Positions 34,630 through 38,371 of a stretch of 38,371 nt of DNA are shown here, piece by piece (within the stretch, counting starts at the first letter, position 1; every line of letters starts with the position of its first letter). Location of the stretch: positions 1 to 38,371 of the forward strand of contig JAFGSG010000015.1 in NCBI GenBank assembly GCA_016934735.1, in the 5' to 3' direction. The translations under genes and the position numbers were made by a program. The notes under the pieces are model-generated. The model was not told where the DNA came from. It was given only the letters and a program-made list of their open reading frames with translations, and made no database searches. Origin of the DNA: Spirochaetota bacterium. Its GTDB lineage: Bacteria; Spirochaetota; UBA4802; JAFGDQ01.

Positions 34630-37254
34630 ATGAAACCAGAATCACTGAATATAAAAAAAGATGAGATATGGGAGGACGTGTGGATTAATACGCAATGCCA
34701 CAGGTGCCAGAGCGAATGCGGGCTTCGTGCACATCGTGTCAATGGAGTTGTGGTCAAGCTGGAAGGCAATCCGAATTCCAGTATCGGCTCCGGCGGTGGA
34801 CTCTGTCCCAAAGGCATGGCAGGCTTACAGGTGCTCTATGATCCAAACCGTCTTAATGTACCTTTGAAGCGCTCAAACCCGGAGAAGGGAATCGGTGTCG
34901 ACCCTAAGTGGGTAGAGATTTCATGGGATGAGGCTTTGGAAAAAATTACCGGTAAACTGAAAAAGACCTTTGATGAAGACCCTTCCGGAATTGTGATACA
35001 GCACGGAATTGTTGCAGGTAATCAGATTGTACCATACTATCTGGTTCCCATGCTGGCTTGTCTAAGCAATGAAAAGGGGCATCCGACACATAACAATTCA
35101 GCAGGTGCACATTGCGGTAACGCTGGACACTTTGTCAACGCGCTCAATTATGCATCCTTTGTTGTCATGCCGGACTTCAACTACTGCAATTATGAAATTG
35201 TTTTCGGTACAAATTCCGGAAATGGCGGTTTCCAGCAGTATGCATCCATGCTGGGCGCGCAGGCGCGCGCACGTGGCATGAAGCTTATTGTGTTCGATCC
35301 GGTATGCAATAATGCGGCTAGCAAGGCGGATGAATGGATTCCCATCATCCCCGGTACCGACGGAATCGTCTGTCTGGCAATGTTGAATGTAATTGTAAAT
35401 GAATTGGGTATCATTGATGAACCATATCTGAAGATAAAGACAAATGCATCTTATCTAATCGGACCTGACGGACATTATGTCCGGGATAAGGAAACAAACA
35501 AACCGATGATCTGGGATGGCAAAGCGTCAAAGGCAAAGACCTTTGACCATCCTGCCATAGGAGAAATCGAACTTAACGGCTCATATGAGATTCAGGGAAT
35601 TAAATGCCGTCCGGCCTGGGTACTCCTAAAAGAGAGATTCAAGGAGTATACACCCGAGAATGCCTCACCTGTCAGCGGTGTACCGGCAGAAACTATCCGC
35701 CGTATTGCTACTGAATATGCCCAGGCAGCGAAAATAGGCTCAACCATTACCATCGAAGGGCATGAGCTCCCATTCAGGCCTGTATCAACCTTCAACATCC
35801 GTTCGGCAGGCACACATAAAAACGGAACTCAGACGCTGTTTGCAATGGACTTATTAAACCACGTGGTGGGTGCAGTCGCTGTTCCAGGAGGATGTGCTAC
35901 GATTTCCATGGAGTGTCACGGATATCCTGAAACAAACCAGCCCCGTCTTGTGGCTGCGAGCTGTCCGGACGGTTTACTGAGAACCGGAGGAAAATGGCTC
36001 TTCCCGGAAGGTGGTCCATGGCCTTTGAGAGAACCCCAGAGTCCAAAGCACGATCTTGCAGAGGTCTTTCCATGTGCATTGGAAGTGCCCATGGTCAATA
36101 TGGTGGATCGTGAAGAGGTGCTTAAGAAAACAGGCCTTTACCATAAGCATGATGTCCTGATCAACTATGCCTCCAATGCGGCAATGAACGGTACTGATCC
36201 CAGGATCAGGGAGAAATTTTATAAGGCAATCCCATTTATCGTTGATATTGATATTTTTTCCAACGAGTTTAACGAAGCCTTCGCCGATATCCTGCTTCCC
36301 AGCGCTTTTTATCTGGAACTTTCGGACTGGATGGGTGTTCAGCATACCTATCATAACCAGCCGCCGGGACTGGATTTTCCATGGTGCTGTCATATTACGC
36401 AGGCTGTCGTGGAGCCAATGTACCAGCGTAGAAACGCAGCGCAGATCGTGATTGAGATCCTGACCAGAATGGGTCTCGGGCCTAAACTCAATATGGTCTT
36501 TAACGGTGTATTCGGTCTGGACGAGAAGAGAAAACTCAAACCGGATGACAAAATAGTCTGGGAAGATTTGTGCAATAGAGCCGTCGTATCGGTTTTCGGG
36601 GAAGAGCATAATTGGGAATGGTTTAAAAAGAACGGCTTCATTTCATGGCCTAAAAAAATTGAAGAAGTGTACTGGGGACACTTCAGAAATAATATCAGGC
36701 ACCAGGTTTATTGGGAGTTCATGGTAAATGCCAGGAAGAGAGTCGAGGCAATTACGAAAGAAATTGGTCTTGAGGGATATCTGGATATTTTACAATATGA
36801 TCCGTTGCCTATGTGGGTTCCGATCCCAGCACACGAAGTGGAAGACAAATCTTTTGATTTGTATGCTTTCTCCTGGGGTGATGCAATGCACGGCAACACG
36901 AATTGCCATGAGCAGCCGTGGATCGATGAAGTGAGCAAGATGAACCCCTTTACGTATTATGTGAATATCAACGAAGCTACGGCAAAAGCAAAGGGTCTTC
37001 AAGCTGGAGATCTCGTAGAAATCGAATCATGGAGAGGTCAAAAAGTTAAAGGTGTAATCCAGACAAGAAAGGCACAGCACCCGGATACATTAACCGTCAT
37101 GGGTGTCTCGGGTCACTGGGCGAAAGGGCAGCCAATCGCTAAAGGGAAGGGAGTCAATTTCAACTCTTTGATAGACTTCCGCTTCAGCGACATGGATCCG
37201 ATTAGCGGCAGTACCGAAGTTTGTGTCAAAGTCAAGGTTAAAAAGATTAAGTAG
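34630..37254 (+). CDS. Cytoplasmic molybdopterin (Mo/W) oxidoreductase catalytic subunit
   Basis: 874 residues, DMSO-reductase superfamily. C23-x2-C26-x3-C30-x28-C59 binds a [4Fe-4S] cluster, followed by PKG with the Lys usual between cluster and pterin. Cys162 in GAHCGNAGH is the likely Mo/W ligand by position. Two MGD-binding regions follow (EIVFGTNSGNGG, LIVFDPVCNN, and the C-terminal barrel from about residue 740, with YVNINEATAKAKGLQAGDLV). There is no twin-arginine signal, so it is cytoplasmic. The start is ATG two bases after the flavoprotein stop, with AGGAG inside that gene's end. Size and ferredoxin partner recall phenylacetyl-CoA:acceptor oxidoreductase-like and other aromatic-acid enzymes, but the substrate is unknown. 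Confidence 0.9.
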   Translation: MKPESLNIKKDEIWEDVWINTQCHRCQSECGLRAHRVNGVVVKLEGNPNSSIGSGGGLCPKGMAGLQVLYDPNRLNVPLKRSNPEKGIGVDPKWVEISWDEALEKITGKLKKTFDEDPSGIVIQHGIVAGNQIVPYYLVPMLACLSNEKGHPTHNNSAGAHCGNAGHFVNALNYASFVVMPDFNYCNYEIVFGTNSGNGGFQQYASMLGAQARARGMKLIVFDPVCNNAASKADEWIPIIPGTDGIVCLAMLNVIVNELGIIDEPYLKIKTNASYLIGPDGHYVRDKETNKPMIWDGKASKAKTFDHPAIGEIELNGSYEIQGIKCRPAWVLLKERFKEYTPENASPVSGVPAETIRRIATEYAQAAKIGSTITIEGHELPFRPVSTFNIRSAGTHKNGTQTLFAMDLLNHVVGAVAVPGGCATISMECHGYPETNQPRLVAASCPDGLLRTGGKWLFPEGGPWPLREPQSPKHDLAEVFPCALEVPMVNMVDREEVLKKTGLYHKHDVLINYASNAAMNGTDPRIREKFYKAIPFIVDIDIFSNEFNEAFADILLPSAFYLELSDWMGVQHTYHNQPPGLDFPWCCHITQAVVEPMYQRRNAAQIVIEILTRMGLGPKLNMVFNGVFGLDEKRKLKPDDKIVWEDLCNRAVVSVFGEEHNWEWFKKNGFISWPKKIEEVYWGHFRNNIRHQVYWEFMVNARKRVEAITKEIGLEGYLDILQYDPLPMWVPIPAHEVEDKSFDLYAFSWGDAMHGNTNCHEQPWIDEVSKMNPFTYYVNINEATAKAKGLQAGDLVEIESWRGQKVKGVIQTRKAQHPDTLTVMGVSGHWAKGQPIAKGKGVNFNSLIDFRFSDMDPISGSTEVCVKVKVKKIK

Positions 37255-37267
37255 GATGGAATAAGAA

Positions 37268-37467
37268 ATGGAATTCGGAAAAGACAAAATAAAGCATTCG
37301 AAATATTCACAATAAAAGGAACATGAATATGTTTGGAAAAATCGATAAGGTACGCTGATTGATTAAAGGAAAGAAGAAGATGCGTTTTGAAAATGTTTCT
37401 GGTAAGTGAAGCTTACCCTGAGTGGAAATCCGAAGAGAGTGATCGAATGAAAGATACCCGGGACTGA
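37268..37467 (+). pseudogene. Gene remnants, including a decayed VOC copy
   Basis: The 250 bases after the molybdoenzyme hold short open stretches with translation-start-like contexts that all break early. At 37301-37346 the sequence aligns without gaps to 32132-32177 (leader and first codons of the VOC gene, about 37 of 46 bases identical); the copy reads MFGKIDKVR and then stops (37329-37358). MEFGKDKIKHSKYSQ (37268-37315) precedes it, and MRFENVSGK (37380-37409, after AAAGGAAAG) overlaps another stretch, MFLVSEAYPEWKSEESDR (from 37393), ending at 37467. I read this as the scar of one or more deleted genes. The identity of the second remnant is unknown. Confidence 0.65.
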
Positions 37468-37504
37468 GTTAGAGATACGTAAATGAACAAAGGAGGTAAA
37501 ATAG

Positions 37505-38371
37505 ATGACTAATGTGGTTTGTAAAAAGCTGGGGATTAAATATCCGATCCTGCAGGGCCCTATGGCCTGGGCATCGGATAGTAAACTCGCTGCAAGTGTT
37601 TCGAATGCGGGGGGACTGGGAATAATGGGTATAGGTTTTTCACCAAGAGAAATATTTCAGTCGGAAATAAAGAAAATCAAAACATTAACAAATAAACCAT
37701 TTGGATTGAATTTGATAACATTTGTGCCCTATGTTGATGAATTACTGGAGATTGTACTTAAAGAAAAAGTAAAAGTTGTTGAATTGGAAACATTTCCTGC
37801 TCTTTTTCATACGCTGCCGGATTATGCAAAAAAATTAAAAAATGCCGGAGTTGCACTTATAGGCAAGGCTGCTTCAGTTGAAGAAGCACTGGTATTTGAA
37901 AAAGCAGGGGCAGATTTTGTTTCAGTCAAAGGCTGCGATGGTGGAGGGCATATCTTTGGCTTCACAGGCACATTTTCACTTATCCCACAGGTAGTTGATG
38001 CAGTCTCTATACCTGTAATCAATTCAAGCGGAGTTGCAGACGGACGAGGTATAGCCGCTTCATTCATGCTTGGCGCGTCAGCTGTCGAAATCGGAAGCAG
38101 ATTTCTGGTGTCGCATGAATGCCCGGTTCATAATAATTATAAAAATGCCATATTAAAAGCAAAAGAAGGAGATACCGTTCTTACCGGTGCATCTATTGGC
38201 GATACAGTCAGAGGGTTGAAAAACAGCCTTGCTGAAAAGGTTTTACAGATAGAAAAGCAATATGAAAAAGAAAAAGCCTGCACGATGATACAGGACCTTT
38301 GCGTCGGTTCTTTACGCAAGGCGGCTGTTGACGGTGAAATCGAGAATGAAGGTTCGGTTATAGTAGGGCAG
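37505..38371 (+). CDS. FabK/nitronate-monooxygenase-like FMN enzyme (3' end cut)
   Basis: 289 residues in the window, still open at the edge. The FMN TIM-barrel features are clear: LGIKYPILQGPMAWASD, SNAGGLGIMG, GCDGGGHIFGFTG with the conserved His of the family, IPVINSSGVADGRG and FMLGASAVEIGSRF; the C-terminal GSLRKAAVDGEIENEG resembles enoyl-ACP reductase II (FabK), which usually has about 310-320 residues, so only some 25 are missing. Members reduce enoyl-thioesters or oxidise nitronates; in an anaerobic operon an enoyl-thioester role is more likely, but this is inference. AAAGGAGG stands eight bases before the ATG, so it is independently well translated. Confidence 0.9.
   Translation, partial: MTNVVCKKLGIKYPILQGPMAWASDSKLAASVSNAGGLGIMGIGFSPREIFQSEIKKIKTLTNKPFGLNLITFVPYVDELLEIVLKEKVKVVELETFPALFHTLPDYAKKLKNAGVALIGKAASVEEALVFEKAGADFVSVKGCDGGGHIFGFTGTFSLIPQVVDAVSIPVINSSGVADGRGIAASFMLGASAVEIGSRFLVSHECPVHNNYKNAILKAKEGDTVLTGASIGDTVRGLKNSLAEKVLQIEKQYEKEKACTMIQDLCVGSLRKAAVDGEIENEGSVIVGQ

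Noticed and set aside
34600-34660. Frameshift at the end of the flavoprotein gene
   Set aside because: No frame after the stop encodes the missing H-P-T-x-x-E segment; the next gene begins two bases later, so it is a real short end.
35974-36609. 211-codon antisense open frame inside the molybdoenzyme gene
   Set aside because: The sense frame encodes continuous family motifs; no ribosome site or domain on the antisense strand.
1-38371. CRISPR array, tRNA, rRNA, insertion sequence or prophage genes
   Set aside because: No regularly spaced repeats, cloverleaf or rRNA-like tracts, transposase or phage proteins were found on either strand.

Overview
The window looks like a chromosomal piece from a Gram-negative, probably anaerobic or facultative bacterium of low to moderate GC. 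A complete outer-membrane type II secretion operon implies an outer membrane. The SpoIIE-type phosphatase, the CbpA/CbpM pair, the fused B12-dependent mutase IcmF and the cytoplasmic molybdoenzyme cluster would suit a Spirochaetota or Desulfobacterota-like lineage. There is no rRNA or marker gene here, so the taxonomy is inference only.

Left third (about 150-11,800, all on the minus strand): a complete gspC-D-E-F-G-H-I-J-K-L-M operon read right to left. It encodes the inner-membrane clamp GspC, the secretin GspD, the ATPase GspE, the platform GspF, the major pseudopilin GspG, the minor pseudopilins GspH/I/J/K, a large PilM/PilN-like GspL and a small GspM. The prepilin peptidase (GspO) and any pilotin are not in the window.

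Middle (about 12,200-23,000): mixed housekeeping and signalling genes. They are a signal-peptide-bearing alpha/beta hydrolase (a conceivable secretion substrate), an unrecognised polytopic membrane protein, the CbpM/CbpA co-chaperone pair, a membrane-anchored SpoIIE/PP2C phosphatase, a small coiled-coil protein, a DUF202 membrane protein, an SLC13/DASS permease with RCK domains, and a hybrid histidine kinase. Two of the kinase's three PAS domains carry a C-x(10-12)-C-x2-C-P cluster. The intergenic regions hold several palindromic or hairpin sequences.

Right part (about 23,450-38,371, mostly plus strand, visibly richer in GC than the secretion operon): icmF, encoding a fused cobalamin-binding/G-protein chaperone/acyl-CoA mutase, stands alone. 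A MarR-type regulator follows on the minus strand, divergent from a long catabolic-looking operon: livK-livG-livF-livH-livM (branched-chain amino acid/aromatic acid type ABC importer), a VOC-fold protein, a four-cluster ferredoxin subunit, a lipoamide-dehydrogenase-like flavoprotein, a cytoplasmic DMSO-reductase-superfamily molybdo/tungsto-enzyme, a stretch of gene remnants, and a FabK/nitronate-monooxygenase-like flavoenzyme cut by the window end.

The most interesting part is this operon. Its promoter carries two identical 18-bp perfect palindromes 31 bp apart, the first lying between -35 and -10, which are very likely operators for the neighbouring MarR protein. The FeS-flavoprotein-Mo gene trio has no membrane subunit, and its flavoprotein stops just before the catalytic His-Glu motif of the disulfide reductase family. 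It may therefore be a soluble NAD(H)-linked molybdenum or tungsten oxidoreductase of unknown substrate. Between the molybdoenzyme and the FabK-like gene lies the decayed start of a second copy of the VOC gene.
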